NCBI RefSeq assembly: GCF_020731145.1
Contig: NZ_JAJFZN010000002.1
Span: 850,802 to 914,801, forward strand
Source: Sneathiella sp. HT1-7
GTDB lineage: Bacteria; Pseudomonadota; Alphaproteobacteria; Sneathiellales; Sneathiellaceae
DNA length: 64,000 nucleotides
Reading direction: 5' to 3'
Shown here: piece after piece, positions 33,969 through 43,687 of the stretch
How the letters are laid out: every line of letters begins with the position of its first letter
Numbering within the stretch: the first letter of the stretch is position 1
Program-made: the position numbers and the translations under genes
Notes under the pieces: model-generated
Seen by the model: only the letters and a program-made list of their open reading frames with translations
The model's database searches: none
What the model was told of the DNA's origin: nothing

Positions 33969-34556
33969 ATGAAAGAGGAAGAAATCCTGTCCCATTTCAG
34001 GGAAACGAATGCCTTGCTGGAAGGACATTTCCTGTTGAGCTCGGGCTTGCATTCTGATCGTTACCTGCAATGCGCTAAGGTGTTGATGTATCCGGATCGC
34101 GCTGAGGCGCTCTGCCGGGCGCTGGCGGATAAGGTCGATGAGGCCCTTGGCGAGAAGGCCGCCGATATCGTTGTGGCGCCTGCCATGGGCGGCATAATCG
34201 TCGGATATGAACTGGCACGGCAACTCGGCGTTCCCGGCATTTTCACTGAACGGGAAAATGGAGTTTTTACGTTGCGCCGCGGATTTCATCTTGAGCCGGG
34301 TGCACGGGTCATCATGTCGGAGGATATTGTCACTACAGGTAAATCCAGCCGCGAATGTATTGAGGCAATTCGCGTGGCGGGCGGGGAAGTGGTTGGCGCG
34401 ACTTGCCTGATAGATCGTTCCAACGGAAGTGCCGATGTGGGCGTTCCGCTGATTTCATTGGTGAAAATGGACGTAAAAACCTATGAGGCTGATGAATTGC
34501 CGCCGGAGCTTGCCGCGACACCAGCCGTAAAACCGGGTAGCCGCAACCTCAAGTAA
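33969..34556 (+). CDS. pyrE: Orotate phosphoribosyltransferase
   Basis: Converts orotate and PRPP to orotidine 5'-phosphate in pyrimidine synthesis. The 195-residue protein shows the PRPP loop VIMSEDIVTTGKSS (about 117–130) and the VVAPAMGGIIVGYELAR segment. An AGAGGGAAGT ribosome site precedes the ATG. Same strand as rsh and the DUF2062 gene. Confidence 0.95.
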   Translation: MKEEEILSHFRETNALLEGHFLLSSGLHSDRYLQCAKVLMYPDRAEALCRALADKVDEALGEKAADIVVAPAMGGIIVGYELARQLGVPGIFTERENGVFTLRRGFHLEPGARVIMSEDIVTTGKSSRECIEAIRVAGGEVVGATCLIDRSNGSADVGVPLISLVKMDVKTYEADELPPELAATPAVKPGSRNLK

Positions 34557-34578
34557 GTCGAGAGTGAGTGCCGTTTGA

Positions 34579-35199
34579 ATGTTTCTCCGTCGCCAAAAGC
34601 CAACAATACTAAAAAAACTGACTGATTTTGTTTGGCCGGCGATCGGATTTCGACGCTCGTCAAAATATGTAGGCTACCGACTTGTTCGTCTCAATGGCTC
34701 TCCCTATAGCTTGGCGGCGGGCTTTGCCTTCGGGGCGGCAGTTTCCTTTACTCCCTTTGTAGGATTGCATTTTGTGCTGAGTGCGCTTCTTGCGTGGATA
34801 TTCCGGGCCAGCATTTTGGCCTCCGCTCTCGGAACAGCAGTTGGCAATCCATGGACCTTCCCATTTATTTGGACAATGCTGTATCAGACGGGGCGCTGGG
34901 TTTTAGGGGACGCGCCGGGGAATGCGGAGCTTTCCGATGCCAGCTTCAAAGCATTTTTTGATGGCGTTCTTGCGGGTCATTGGGCCCATGTTTCGCATGT
35001 CTTCTATGAAGTTATTCACCCGATGCTGGTTTCTTTCCTTCCAATATCCATATTAGTCTGGATAATATTTTTCTATCCATTGCAGGCATTGATCCGTAGA
35101 TTTCAGGAAAAACGGGCGCAACTAATTTTGAAGGCACGCGCCCGAAAGGCGAACAAACAGATTGCGCGCGGGAAGAAGCTGGGAGTAACAGAGAAATGA
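34579..35199 (+). CDS. DUF2062 membrane protein
   Basis: A 206-residue integral membrane protein of the DUF2062 family, usually three membrane segments (here about 50–80, 85–110 and 150–175) with the conserved FTPFVGLH and [10 protein letters not shown] motifs. The C-terminus is basic and cytoplasmic. Its function is not established; the gene is often next to pdxJ in alphaproteobacteria, as here. The stop overlaps the pdxJ ATG by four bases. Confidence 0.8.
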   Translation: MFLRRQKPTILKKLTDFVWPAIGFRRSSKYVGYRLVRLNGSPYSLAAGFAFGAAVSFTPFVGLHFVLSALLAWIFRASILASALGTAVGNPWTFPFIWTMLYQTGRWVLGDAPGNAELSDASFKAFFDGVLAGHWAHVSHVFYEVIHPMLVSFLPISILVWIIFFYPLQALIRRFQEKRAQLILKARARKANKQIARGKKLGVTEK

Positions 35200-35936
35200 A
35201 AAAATTAAGATTAGGCGTAAATATCGATCATGTGGCAACCATCCGCAATGCGCGTGGCGGGGTTCATCCCGACCCGTTGCGGGCAGCCCGTATTGCGGAG
35301 GCCGCAGGTGCGGACGGAATTACCGCGCATTTGCGCGAAGATCGTCGCCATATCAGCGATGGTGATATAACCCGCCTTGCAAAAGAACTGACGATCCCGC
35401 TCAATTTTGAAATGGCCGCGACTGAAGAGATGCTGAAAATCGCACTCAGTCATAAGCCACATGCAAGCTGTTTGGTGCCGGAAAAGCGCGAAGAACGAAC
35501 AACTGAAGGCGGCCTGGATGTTGCGGGTGGGCATAATACGCTTCAATATTATGTCGAGAGCCTCAAGGGATCGGATATACGCGTTTCCCTCTTTATTGAA
35601 GCGGACCCACGACAGATTGGAGCCGCGAAAAAGATCGGCGCGGACATTGTTGAAATTCATACAGGGGCATATTGCGACGCAGAAGACCCGGCGCAGCGGC
35701 AGGCCGAGTTTGAACGCATTCAGAAGGCGGCAGCTCTTGCGGAGGAGTATGGGCTGGAATGCCATGCCGGTCACGGCCTGACCTATGGCACTGTTAGCCC
35801 CATCGCCGCGATCCCGACAATTGTCGAGTTGAATATCGGACATTTCCTTATTGGCGAGGCGATTTTTTCCGGTCTGGAACCAGCCATGTTAAAGATGCGC
35901 AAACTGATGGACGATGCCCGTCAGGCCGTAGCCTAG
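35196..35936 (+). CDS. pdxJ: Pyridoxine 5'-phosphate synthase
   Basis: Final ring-closing step of DXP-dependent vitamin B6 synthesis. The 246-residue TIM barrel begins with [18 protein letters not shown] and has the [13 protein letters not shown] and [11 protein letters not shown] segments that bind substrate phosphates. It overlaps the DUF2062 gene (ATGA) and is followed by acpS after 15 bases. Confidence 0.96.
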   Translation: MKKLRLGVNIDHVATIRNARGGVHPDPLRAARIAEAAGADGITAHLREDRRHISDGDITRLAKELTIPLNFEMAATEEMLKIALSHKPHASCLVPEKREERTTEGGLDVAGGHNTLQYYVESLKGSDIRVSLFIEADPRQIGAAKKIGADIVEIHTGAYCDAEDPAQRQAEFERIQKAAALAEEYGLECHAGHGLTYGTVSPIAAIPTIVELNIGHFLIGEAIFSGLEPAMLKMRKLMDDARQAVA

Positions 35937-35951
35937 GGCGGAGTAGGGGAT

Positions 35952-36362
35952 ATGTCCCGGATTATCGGCATTGGCAATGATATCATCGATATTCGGCGCA
36001 TAGAAAAAACGCTGGACCGGTTCGGGGAGCGCTTTATCAATCGCATCTATACCGAGGTGGAGATCAAAAAGTCTGAACGGCGGCTTAATCGAGCGGAATC
36101 ATATGCGAAAAGATACGCCGCGAAGGAGGCCTGCTCAAAGGCGCTTGGTACGGGATTTCGTCGTGGTGTGTTCTGGAAAGACATGGGGGTCGTGAACCTG
36201 CCCTCTGGGAAGCCGACAATTGCGCTCACCGGCGGTGCGCTTGCGCAGCTCATGCGGATTACACCGGCGGGGATGCGAACGGAAATTCATTTGACGATCA
36301 CCGATGAGCCGCCGCAGGCGCAGGCCATTGTCCTGATTACGGCGATACCGGAAGAGGAATAG
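35952..36362 (+). CDS. acpS: Holo-ACP synthase
   Basis: Transfers 4'-phosphopantetheine to acyl carrier protein. The 136-residue protein has [15 protein letters not shown] at the N-terminus with the Mg-binding Asp8, and the [13 protein letters not shown] motif with the second ligand Glu. Standard size and position between pdxJ and lepB. Confidence 0.95.
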   Translation: MSRIIGIGNDIIDIRRIEKTLDRFGERFINRIYTEVEIKKSERRLNRAESYAKRYAAKEACSKALGTGFRRGVFWKDMGVVNLPSGKPTIALTGGALAQLMRITPAGMRTEIHLTITDEPPQAQAIVLITAIPEEE

Positions 36363-36458
36363 GGATAAACACGGGAATAGCGCGGGAAATCGGTTGCCTG
36401 CGCGCCTTGATCGTGCAATTGAATGTTTTTTATTGGCAATTTGTTTGGAAGAGTTTTG

Positions 36459-37208
36459 ATGAAGGAAGAAGCGGTAAAGGCCAAAGGCGGAATCGGAGAG
36501 ACTATCCGCACGGTTATCTATGCGGTCCTGATTGCAGTCGTAATCCGAACCTTCGCTTATGAGCCGTTCAAGATTCCTTCTGAATCAATGTTGCCGACTC
36601 TGATGATCGGCGATTACCTGTTCGTCTCCAAATACTCATATGGTTATAGTCGACATTCCTTCCCGTTCAGTCTTGCGCCGATTTCCGGTCGCATTTTTGA
36701 AGAATTGCCCAAACGCGGCGATGTTGCGGTGTTCAAGAAACCAATTGGTGAACAGGTTGATTATATCAAACGGATTATGGGGTTGCCGGGGGATCAATTG
36801 CAGATGATCAACGGAGTCCTTCATATCAATGGCACGGCCGTCAAGCGCGAGCGGGTGGAGGATTTTGTTGATCGGGATCGTTTCGGCAACGTCCGGCGCA
36901 TTGCCCAATATCGCGAAACTTTGCCGAGTGGACGGACTTACTTCACGCTGGATGAGACGGTGCAGGGCATTATGGATAATACGGACATCTATACAGTGCC
37001 GGAAAACCATCTGTTTGCCATGGGTGACAACCGCGATAATTCCACAGATAGCCGGTTTTTGACCCATGTCGGTTATGTGCCGGTAGAAAATCTGGTTGGA
37101 CGGGCCGAGATCATCTTTATGTCGCTTGATGGTTCTGCCGAATGGTACGAGATATGGAAGTATCCTTCTGCCATCCGCTGGAACCGGATTTTCAATTCCC
37201 TAAGCTGA
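36459..37208 (+). CDS. lepB: Signal peptidase I
   Basis: Inner-membrane serine/lysine protease that removes signal peptides. From the ATG at 36459 (TTTGGAAGAG upstream) it has 249 residues, one membrane segment (about 16–32), catalytic Ser43 in PSESMLPT, catalytic Lys104 in DYIKRIMGLPGD and the MGDNRDNSTDSR box. An earlier ATG at 36423 has no ribosome site. The stop shares bases with the rnc ATG (TGATG). Confidence 0.95.
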   Translation: MKEEAVKAKGGIGETIRTVIYAVLIAVVIRTFAYEPFKIPSESMLPTLMIGDYLFVSKYSYGYSRHSFPFSLAPISGRIFEELPKRGDVAVFKKPIGEQVDYIKRIMGLPGDQLQMINGVLHINGTAVKRERVEDFVDRDRFGNVRRIAQYRETLPSGRTYFTLDETVQGIMDNTDIYTVPENHLFAMGDNRDNSTDSRFLTHVGYVPVENLVGRAEIIFMSLDGSAEWYEIWKYPSAIRWNRIFNSLS

Positions 37209-37909
37209 TGTCTTGCCCGGCAAAAAACCCTGAGGAACTGTCGGTCCTGCTGGGGCATGAGTTTAAGGATTTAGGCCTTCTAAAGGCGGCAGTGACGCAT
37301 TCATCCTTGATTAAGGGAAAAGGAAGGAAAGCCGAGGGCGAGGATTACGACCGTCTTGAATTTCTCGGTGATCGTGTTCTTGGTCTGGTCATCAGTGAGG
37401 AGCTTTTCCGTCGCTTTGAAACGGCGGAGGCCGGGCAGCTTTCCCGCCGTTACAATGCGCAAGTTCGCCGCGAGACATTGGCGGAAATTGCCTTGGATAT
37501 GTGCCTTCAGGACTATATCCATATGGCCGGGGATCTTGCCGCTTCAGGTGGGCGGGAAAATCCGTCCATTCTGGAAGATGTGATGGAGGCTGTGATTGCC
37601 GCGCTATATCTTGACGGAGGGTTTCAGGCAGCGCGGAAATTCATAAAATCTAAATGGTGGCCGCGCTTCGATCATAAGGATGCGTCAAAGAAAGATGCGA
37701 AATCAGCCCTTCAGGAATGGCTGGCCAAGACCGGAAAGCCATTGCCGTGTTATTCGATTGTCGAGGAAATGGGACCAGATCATGACCGTCACTTCAAGGT
37801 GAAGGTCGAGGTTCCCAATTTCCCGCCAGCGATGGGATCGGCTTCATCAAAACGGGCGGCCGAACAAAAGGCCGCCGCGAAAATGCTAAAGGAACTAAAA
37901 GGTGAGTGA
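37208..37909 (+). CDS. rnc: Ribonuclease III
   Basis: Double-strand RNase for rRNA and mRNA processing. The 233-residue enzyme has the signature DRLEFLGDRVLGLV (catalytic acidic residues) in the N-terminal domain, the EDVMEAVIAALYLDGG helix and a C-terminal double-strand RNA-binding domain (about 160–232). The ATG at 37208 overlaps the lepB stop; it overlaps era by eight bases. lepB–rnc–era is a conserved operon. Confidence 0.96.
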   Translation: MSCPAKNPEELSVLLGHEFKDLGLLKAAVTHSSLIKGKGRKAEGEDYDRLEFLGDRVLGLVISEELFRRFETAEAGQLSRRYNAQVRRETLAEIALDMCLQDYIHMAGDLAASGGRENPSILEDVMEAVIAALYLDGGFQAARKFIKSKWWPRFDHKDASKKDAKSALQEWLAKTGKPLPCYSIVEEMGPDHDRHFKVKVEVPNFPPAMGSASSKRAAEQKAAAKMLKELKGE

Positions 37910-38822
37910 ACAACAGACGGGCAAGGAACCAACACGGTGCGGCTATGTCGCTCTTGTCGGTGCACCGAATGCCGGTAAATCGACCCTGCTCAATCAGTTG
38001 GTAGGCGCTAAAATCGCTATCGTCACGCCAAAGGTGCAGACAACTCGCTCCCGTGTCACGGCAATCGCCCTGGAAGGGAACAGCCAGATTATCTTTGTTG
38101 ATACACCCGGTATCTTCAAACCATCCCGCCGGTTGGAAAAGGCAATGGTTGATGCCGCCTGGAGCGGAGCGGAGGATGCAGACCGGGTCGTCCTGATCAT
38201 AGATGCCGTGAAAGGAATTTCTGCGGATGTGGAGCGCATTATCGCGGGCCTTGAGAAAAGCGGACGCCGCGCACACGTCATCCTCAACAAAATTGATATC
38301 CTGAAACGGGATAGTCTGCTTGCGCTCGCGCAATCTCTGTCCGAGCGGGGCATCTTCGATGAGATATATATGCTCTCCGCGCTGACCGGTGACGGGGTCG
38401 CCGATTTGCGGGCCGCTCTCGCAACCGAAATGCCGGAAGGTCCGTGGCTCTACCCGGAGGATCAGCTTGCCATCGCGCCGATGCGCCAGCTTGCAGCGGA
38501 GGTTACCCGCGAAAAGCTATTCATGCGTCTCAATCAGGAGCTTCCCTATTCACTGACCGTAGAAACCGAAAGTTGGGAGGAGAGAAAAGACGGCTCCGTC
38601 AAGATCCAGCAGGTGGTCTATGTGTCGCGTGCCAACCACAAGCCGATTGTGCTGGGTAAGGGCGGGCAGACGATTAAGAAAGTTGGGGCGCTCGCCCGTG
38701 AAGATCTGGAAGAAATGCTCGAACGGCGGGTTCATTTATTTCTCTTCATTAAGGTTCGTGAGAAATGGCTCGACGATCCGGAACGTTACCGTGAGATGGG
38801 CCTTGATTTTCCCAAGGATTGA
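37902..38822 (+). CDS. era: GTPase Era
   Basis: GTPase that assists 16S rRNA maturation and 30S assembly. The 306-residue protein has G1 GAPNAGKST, G3 DTPGIF, G4 NKID and a C-terminal KH RNA-binding domain with VLGKGGQTIKKVG. The GTG start at 37902 lies inside the end of rnc (eight-base overlap). Last gene of the lepB–rnc–era run. Confidence 0.96.
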   Translation: MSEQQTGKEPTRCGYVALVGAPNAGKSTLLNQLVGAKIAIVTPKVQTTRSRVTAIALEGNSQIIFVDTPGIFKPSRRLEKAMVDAAWSGAEDADRVVLIIDAVKGISADVERIIAGLEKSGRRAHVILNKIDILKRDSLLALAQSLSERGIFDEIYMLSALTGDGVADLRAALATEMPEGPWLYPEDQLAIAPMRQLAAEVTREKLFMRLNQELPYSLTVETESWEERKDGSVKIQQVVYVSRANHKPIVLGKGGQTIKKVGALAREDLEEMLERRVHLFLFIKVREKWLDDPERYREMGLDFPKD

Positions 38823-39051
38823 TTGAAGCGCTGCGCTTTGACACCTGTTTGTGGCAGTTTTCCACCGTTTTAGCCGCCACCGGATAGCTTCACGCCGCGT
38901 CGCTATTTGTGAAGCTTTAATGAACATGGTTAAAAAATTTCCGGTGGAAACAAAATATTAACTAAATCCCCTACATCATGCGACTTGAGAAGAAGCTAAT
39001 TCTTCTCGTGAGTGTAATTACTTATCTAGCTAATCAATTGAATATGGGGAT

Positions 39052-39327
39052 ATGAAGATGGCTAAGCGTGATGTAAATTTTATAGAGAAGAACCTGAAAA
39101 GTGCCGATGAGGGCATACCTGACGAACAGTTTCGAGCCGGCTTGCTTTTCTCGACCGGAAATGGCGTGCCACAGGATCTGGTGACGGCACATAAATGGTT
39201 TAATCTGGCCGCGATGAATGGCATTGAAGAAGCCCGTGAAATCCGCGCGGAGATTTCCCTCGACATGTCGGCACAGGAAATTTCCAAGGCACAGAAAATG
39301 GCGCGCGAATGGATCATGGGCCGATAG
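39052..39327 (+). CDS. Short Sel1-repeat protein
   Basis: A 91-residue cytoplasmic protein with one and a half Sel1-like helical repeats (about 25–60, with YSTGNGVPQDLVTAHKW-like spacing) and a C-terminal charged helix. Sel1 repeats mediate protein contacts; the partner is unknown. The ATG at 39052 follows GGGGAT. It stands alone between era and tRNA-Ser. Confidence 0.6.
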   Translation: MKMAKRDVNFIEKNLKSADEGIPDEQFRAGLLFSTGNGVPQDLVTAHKWFNLAAMNGIEEAREIRAEISLDMSAQEISKAQKMAREWIMGR

Positions 39328-39371
39328 CCGGGCAATCCATAAAAACCTGTAAAAAATTGCAACTAAACTCT

Positions 39372-39400
39372 TTGACAGACAGCCAAAATCTGCCATATTG
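39372..39400 (+). promoter_or_regulatory. Sigma-70-like promoter of tRNA-Ser
   Basis: TTGACA at 39372–39377 and CATATT at 39394–39399 are 16 bases apart, with the tRNA starting ten bases after the -10 element. The -35 is perfect and the -10 matches four of six positions. Confidence 0.6.
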
Positions 39401-39408
39401 CCGCCTCC

Positions 39409-39501
39409 GGTGAGCTGGCCGAGTGGCTGAAGGCGCTCCCCTGCTAAGGGAGTATGGGGTTTATAGCTCCATCGAGGGTTCGAATCCCTCGCTCACCGCC
39501 A
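39409..39501 (+). tRNA. tRNA-Ser (anticodon GCT)
   Basis: A 93-base serine tRNA with encoded CCA. Acceptor arms GGTGAGC and GCTCACC pair fully, the discriminator is G39498 and the anticodon GCT is at 39443–39445 in loop CTGCTAA. A long variable arm (TATGGGGTTTATAGCTCCAT region) and the T-loop TTCGAAT complete it. It reads AGC/AGU serine codons. Its 3' end forms the left edge of the accessory region. Confidence 0.97.
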
Positions 39502-39551
39502 CCCACCCCTGATAATTCGTCTCTGTTCTTGCCTGGCGGCGTAACCGCCTG

Positions 39552-39890
39552 TAACAGGGCGATATTTCGCCACCAATCCCTTTCCTGGCATCGTCTCCGG
39601 ACCGTCAGATATCGGTTATTCGGTGGCCAATTGCCATCCCGTCTCTGCCGGTTTGATGGTAGGGTGAGTTTTATAAGAACATGCCGTTAACAGGGAATTT
39701 TTTATAAAAACGGCGGCTAACAGGGTAAAATCAGAGTTCCTTCGCGCAAAAGAAAATATTTTATGACGTAAAATCAGCGACATACAGGTCAGTTTCGCCA
39801 CTTTCCTGTTATTCGCCATAACAGGGTGATTTTAGGCCATAACAGGCCCTGTTATTGCGATTAACAGGGCGTTTTAAGCCTGTTAACAGG
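39552..39890. repeat. TAACAGGG repeat cluster
   Basis: This otherwise non-coding spacer (39502–39927) contains TAACAGG(G) on the plus strand at 39552, 39688, 39718, 39819, 39840, 39862 and 39884, and the inverse CCTGTTA at 39805, 39848 and 39879. The last four direct copies are 21–22 bases apart, two helical turns. Two pairs form palindromes (39840–39854 and 39879–39890). The layout resembles iterons or recombinase-accessory sites. Confidence 0.75.
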
Positions 39891-39927
39891 TGATTTAAGG
39901 AATTTCCTTTAGGACCTGGAACTGATT

Positions 39928-41520
39928 TTATAGCGTGCTTACAACCCCGAACTTGCGCCGCTGATCGGACCAGAGGAGCGGGATCTCGTTCTTCATCAAT
40001 AGAGCCAGTGTAAGGTGGTCGGGCTGACGTCCGGTGAGGATGATTTGCTGGATATCGGGTGCGAGAAACGCAAGACGCACCAGATTGCGTTTCCAGGGGG
40101 AGGTGGGGGCTGTCTGCAGGACGGGGCTTTTCCCTGAATCCCGATCCAGTATTGCATGCGCGTTTCGGAGCGCTCTGATCAAAGAGGGATCCGGCTGTAG
40201 CGTATTTCTGTCGCCGGCGAGGATGTCTGTTCGTCCCCCGCGCGTCTGCATCCGCCAGGGCAGGGTCAACCGCAGGCATTTCGATTCTGCCGGATCCGGA
40301 CGCACCCGCTCGCCAGTCGCAAGGTTGCCGTTGATCTTGTTAAGATATTTGAGCGGGATCAGAAGTTCGACGCATCTGATATGAATCTCGATGGAACTTA
40401 TAAGCTCAAACGGTTCCACCTGCAGATCGGGAAGAAGACGGGTCAGTGTTTTGATCAACCGACGTTCAAGCGTTGCCGCCGAGACACGCCGCGGCGCAGC
40501 ATCTCCCGGGTCTTTCTTTGCCCCACGCTGCAAAGAGGCGGACACATAATAGCGATAAAGCTTACCGCTGCGCCCATAGGCGAAGGTCGGGGACATTGGT
40601 TGTCCGTCCGTATCAAAAATACGGCCAGCAAGCGGTGACTTGGCAACGCTCTTTCCAGTTACCTTGCGACGTCGGCCGTTCTCATCCAGCTGTGCCTGCA
40701 CCGCCTCGAACAGCACTGTATCGATGATGGCCTCATGCAGCCCGGGATGAGATTGATCCTTATGAGGAACCTCTCCTAGATAGACACGGCTGCGGAGCAG
40801 ATGATACAGCGCCCCACGGCTGAAGGGCTGGCCTCCGATGGTTCTTCCTTTCAGCGTCACCCGGGTCTTTGATCGAATGTCTTTGGCATCCAGCTCTCTT
40901 ACCAAGGCGTGGACGGATTTGAGCTGCAGATATCTCTCAAAGATCATGTGTACAGTGTCGGCTTCTGCGTCATTAACCCGCAAGCTATGGGAGCCGGCTT
41001 CCGGCAGATCATAGCCGAGCGGCGGACTGCCGCCCATCCACATGCCCTTCTTCTTGGAGGCGGCAATCTTGTCGCGGATCCGCTCCCCGGTGACTTCCCG
41101 TTCAAACTGGGCAAAAGAGAGCAGCACATTGAGGGTCAGCCGTCCCATGCTGGAGGTGGTGTTGAAGGATTGGGTGACACTGACAAAACTGACGTCATGT
41201 TGCTCGAAGAGCTCCACCATGCGGGCAAAGTCCGCAAGTGAACGGGTCAACCGGTCTATCTTGTAGACGACGACAATGTCGATCTTTCCTATTGAGATAT
41301 CGCTGAGCAGTTTTTGAAGCCCGGGACGTTCCATAGTACCACCGGAATAGCCGCCATCGTCATAGCGACCGGGGAGGGGCCGCCAGCCTTCACTGTTCTG
41401 GCTCTTGATATAAGCCTCACAGGCTTCATGCTGGGCATCGAGACTGTTGAAGCTTTGCTCGAGCCCTTCCTCGGAGCTCTTGCGGGTATAAATGGCGCAG
41501 CGTTTTACGGGCGGCTTCAT
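39928..41520 (-). CDS. Large serine recombinase
   Basis: Site-specific DNA recombinase of 530 residues. The resolvase domain (about 6–160) has the nucleophile motif YTRKSS with Ser15 as the probable catalytic serine, plus DGGYSGGTMERPGLQKLL and YKIDRLTRSL. A recombinase domain (about 190–290) and a region in the place of the zinc ribbon (about 295–370, with few cysteines) follow. The C-terminus is a helical tail of about 150 residues. The ATG at 41520 has GGGAGA eight bases upstream and overlaps the DUF2924 stop (ATGA). It probably drives excision or integration of the surrounding element. Confidence 0.88.
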   Translation of the reverse strand: MKPPVKRCAIYTRKSSEEGLEQSFNSLDAQHEACEAYIKSQNSEGWRPLPGRYDDGGYSGGTMERPGLQKLLSDISIGKIDIVVVYKIDRLTRSLADFARMVELFEQHDVSFVSVTQSFNTTSSMGRLTLNVLLSFAQFEREVTGERIRDKIAASKKKGMWMGGSPPLGYDLPEAGSHSLRVNDAEADTVHMIFERYLQLKSVHALVRELDAKDIRSKTRVTLKGRTIGGQPFSRGALYHLLRSRVYLGEVPHKDQSHPGLHEAIIDTVLFEAVQAQLDENGRRRKVTGKSVAKSPLAGRIFDTDGQPMSPTFAYGRSGKLYRYYVSASLQRGAKKDPGDAAPRRVSAATLERRLIKTLTRLLPDLQVEPFELISSIEIHIRCVELLIPLKYLNKINGNLATGERVRPDPAESKCLRLTLPWRMQTRGGRTDILAGDRNTLQPDPSLIRALRNAHAILDRDSGKSPVLQTAPTSPWKRNLVRLAFLAPDIQQIILTGRQPDHLTLALLMKNEIPLLWSDQRRKFGVVSTL

Positions 41521-41933
41521 TGTCCGTTCTCCCGCAGTCCGAAGAAGCGCGGCCCGTTCCAGCGGGTCCCGGTCGCGGCGCGGGCAATGGCGGAGAGGCT
41601 TGGATAGGTCATGCCGTCCCAGCAAAAGCCATCCGCCTTGACCACAACCTCGATCTGCCGGCCCTGCCAGTCCCGCCGCAGGATGGCCCCGTCACCAAGC
41701 GCGTGGCCTTCGGGCGCAACGGCCCCGCGCCGGCGCAGCAAACGGCGTGTCTCGGGCGAGAGGCCGCCCAGAGCTTCCGCCTGCAGGCGCCAGGCCAGCA
41801 TCAGGCGGAGTAGCTCCTCGGAACGCAGCTTTGGCGGTGGCCCGACGCGCGCGGCCCACAATTTACGCAGATCACGTAATCCGAGCACCTCCAATGACCT
41901 GATCTCTGCATCAAGTTCGGAAACGCTTTTCAT
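41517..41933 (-). CDS. DUF2924 protein
   Basis: A 138-residue protein with the DUF2924 pattern: an N-terminal helix pair with LRKLWAARVGPPPKLRSEELLRLM-type sequence, and a C-terminal strand region ending in DGFCWDGMTYPSLSAIARAATGTRWNG, a small beta fold that often contacts DNA. Function unknown, but the family is habitually found between DUF3489 and a serine recombinase. ATGA overlaps link it to both neighbours, so all three are co-translated. A recombinase accessory factor is a fair guess. Confidence 0.75.
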   Translation of the reverse strand: MKSVSELDAEIRSLEVLGLRDLRKLWAARVGPPPKLRSEELLRLMLAWRLQAEALGGLSPETRRLLRRRGAVAPEGHALGDGAILRRDWQGRQIEVVVKADGFCWDGMTYPSLSAIARAATGTRWNGPRFFGLRENGQ

Positions 41934-42211
41934 TGCGGATCTCCGATCCGGTATCGGCGGACGCCGTCGATCTTCTCTGACGTTATCGCATGTCCCTTCT
42001 TCTTCAGCGTACCCGCGATTGCACCGCGTACTGAATGCGCCTGCCAGCCAGTAGCGGTGCACAGCTCATCCAGAGTGGCGCCCTCCTTCTGTCGGAGATG
42101 AGAGATCATCCGGTCAAGTTTGGACGGTGTGGTTGTTCTGGCTTTGCAAGCCGCTGGATTGTTTGCTTTGCCCTGTTTGCGGTTGGATGAATTGGGCGTT
42201 TGGGATGTCAT
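41930..42211 (-). CDS. DUF3489 protein
   Basis: A 93-residue protein with a basic, disordered N-terminus (1–35) and a winged-helix-like C-terminal domain (about 36–90), including KLDRMISHLRQKEGATLDEL and GWQAHSVRGAIAG. This is the DUF3489 family, probably DNA-binding. The ATG at 42211 is set by a perfect AGGAGG seven bases upstream. First gene of the minus-strand operon that ends in the recombinase; it may regulate the divergent promoter region at 42212–42409. Confidence 0.75.
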   Translation of the reverse strand: MTSQTPNSSNRKQGKANNPAACKARTTTPSKLDRMISHLRQKEGATLDELCTATGWQAHSVRGAIAGTLKKKGHAITSEKIDGVRRYRIGDPQ

Positions 42212-42409
42212 AGTTTGTCCTCCTGGTGTCGGTCGGATATATTCCGTTCCTACCGACAACAGCCCGGCAAACGGGCATAGCGACAGTGACGCTCCTTTCA
42301 CCAGCGAAGTCCAGACTTTCTCCCCGGTTGAGGGCTATAAAGGTTGGCAGCAGTTGGATTCTTCTCTAAAATACTACATATGGTGTAATTACGTCGTTGG
42401 ATATACGAG

Positions 42410-43687
42410 ATGAGCAAAGAGTCAGCCCTTGAAAACCCGTTGAGCGTGATCTATCGCCCGGTCGGTGACCTGGTGCCGGATCCCCGGAATGCGCGCACCC
42501 ATTCAAAAAAGCAGATCGAGCAGATCAGAGCCTCGATTGAGGCGTTCGGCTTTACCAACCCGATCCTCGCCGATCCGGAAGGTCAACTGATTGCGGGGCA
42601 CGGACGATTGCTTGCAGTTAAGGCGATGGGCCTGAATGAAGTGCCGGTGATTACCCTCACGGGTCTTACCGAAACCCAGATACGCGCCCTCCGGCTGGCC
42701 GATAACAAGATCGCCCTCAATGCCGGCTGGGATCTCGAGATCCTGAAACAGGAACTTACTGAGCTCACCACAATAGATGTCGATATAGATGCAACCCTGA
42801 CCGGGTTCTCAACGGGCGAGATCGATGTGATCCTGGAGGGGCAGGATGATCCCGACGATGAGGTTATTCCAGCCGTTCCGGAAACCCCGCGCACCAAAGC
42901 AGGGGATATCTGGATATTGGGGGATCACCGCATTGGCTGCGGGGACGGCCGGGATCTCGCTTTCTTGAAAAGAGTGGTTGGTACAGATGCACAAGTTGAC
43001 GCAGCCTTCCTGGATCCGCCCTATAATGTCCGGATTAGCGGACATGCCAACACCAGCGATCGACATCGGGAGTTCGCCATGGCGTCCGGCGAGATGAGTG
43101 AGACGGAATTCCGGACTTTCCTTAAAGAGACACTGGGTGCCTGCAAAACTGTCTCCCGGGATGGGGCCGTTCACTTTGTCTGCATGGACTGGCGGCATAT
43201 GGAGGATGTAACCGCTGTTGCTCATGATATTTATGGCGCCCTCCTTAATCTCTGCATCTGGAACAAATCCAATGCCGGCATGGGCTCGCTGTACCGCTCC
43301 AAACATGAACTGGTCTTTGTCTATCGGGTCGGGGAGGCGACGCATCTCAATATGGTGGAGCTTGGCAAACATGGCCGTAACCGGACCAATGTCTGGGATT
43401 ATGCCTCGGTCAATTCCTTCCGGGGCAGCCGGCGGGAGGATCTGGCGCTGCATCCCACCGTCAAGCCGACGGGGATGGTGGCAGACGCCATCAAGGATGT
43501 GACCAAGCACGGCGATCTTGTCCTTGATATATTTCTGGGATCGGGCACGACCCTGATGGCCGCCGAGCGGGCAGGGCGCCGCTTCCGCGGTGTCGAGATT
43601 GATCCGGCCTATGTCGATGTCGCCCTTGAGCGTTGGTCTGCCCTGACAGGCAAGGAGCCACGCCTTGAAGTGAGAGAGGGGCAATGA
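42410..43687 (+). CDS. ParB-domain DNA adenine/cytosine-N4 methyltransferase
   Basis: A 425-residue fusion of a ParB/Srx-like N-terminal domain (about 10–110, GHGRLLAVKAMG) and a DNA methyltransferase. The catalytic motif DPPY is at 202–205 and the AdoMet motif FLGSG near 375, the order of beta-class amino-methyltransferases. Such proteins are frequent in prophages and integrative elements, where they may protect element DNA; no restriction enzyme is present. It starts the plus-strand operon and overlaps the first DUF5681 gene (ATGA). Confidence 0.88.
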   Translation: MSKESALENPLSVIYRPVGDLVPDPRNARTHSKKQIEQIRASIEAFGFTNPILADPEGQLIAGHGRLLAVKAMGLNEVPVITLTGLTETQIRALRLADNKIALNAGWDLEILKQELTELTTIDVDIDATLTGFSTGEIDVILEGQDDPDDEVIPAVPETPRTKAGDIWILGDHRIGCGDGRDLAFLKRVVGTDAQVDAAFLDPPYNVRISGHANTSDRHREFAMASGEMSETEFRTFLKETLGACKTVSRDGAVHFVCMDWRHMEDVTAVAHDIYGALLNLCIWNKSNAGMGSLYRSKHELVFVYRVGEATHLNMVELGKHGRNRTNVWDYASVNSFRGSRREDLALHPTVKPTGMVADAIKDVTKHGDLVLDIFLGSGTTLMAAERAGRRFRGVEIDPAYVDVALERWSALTGKEPRLEVREGQ

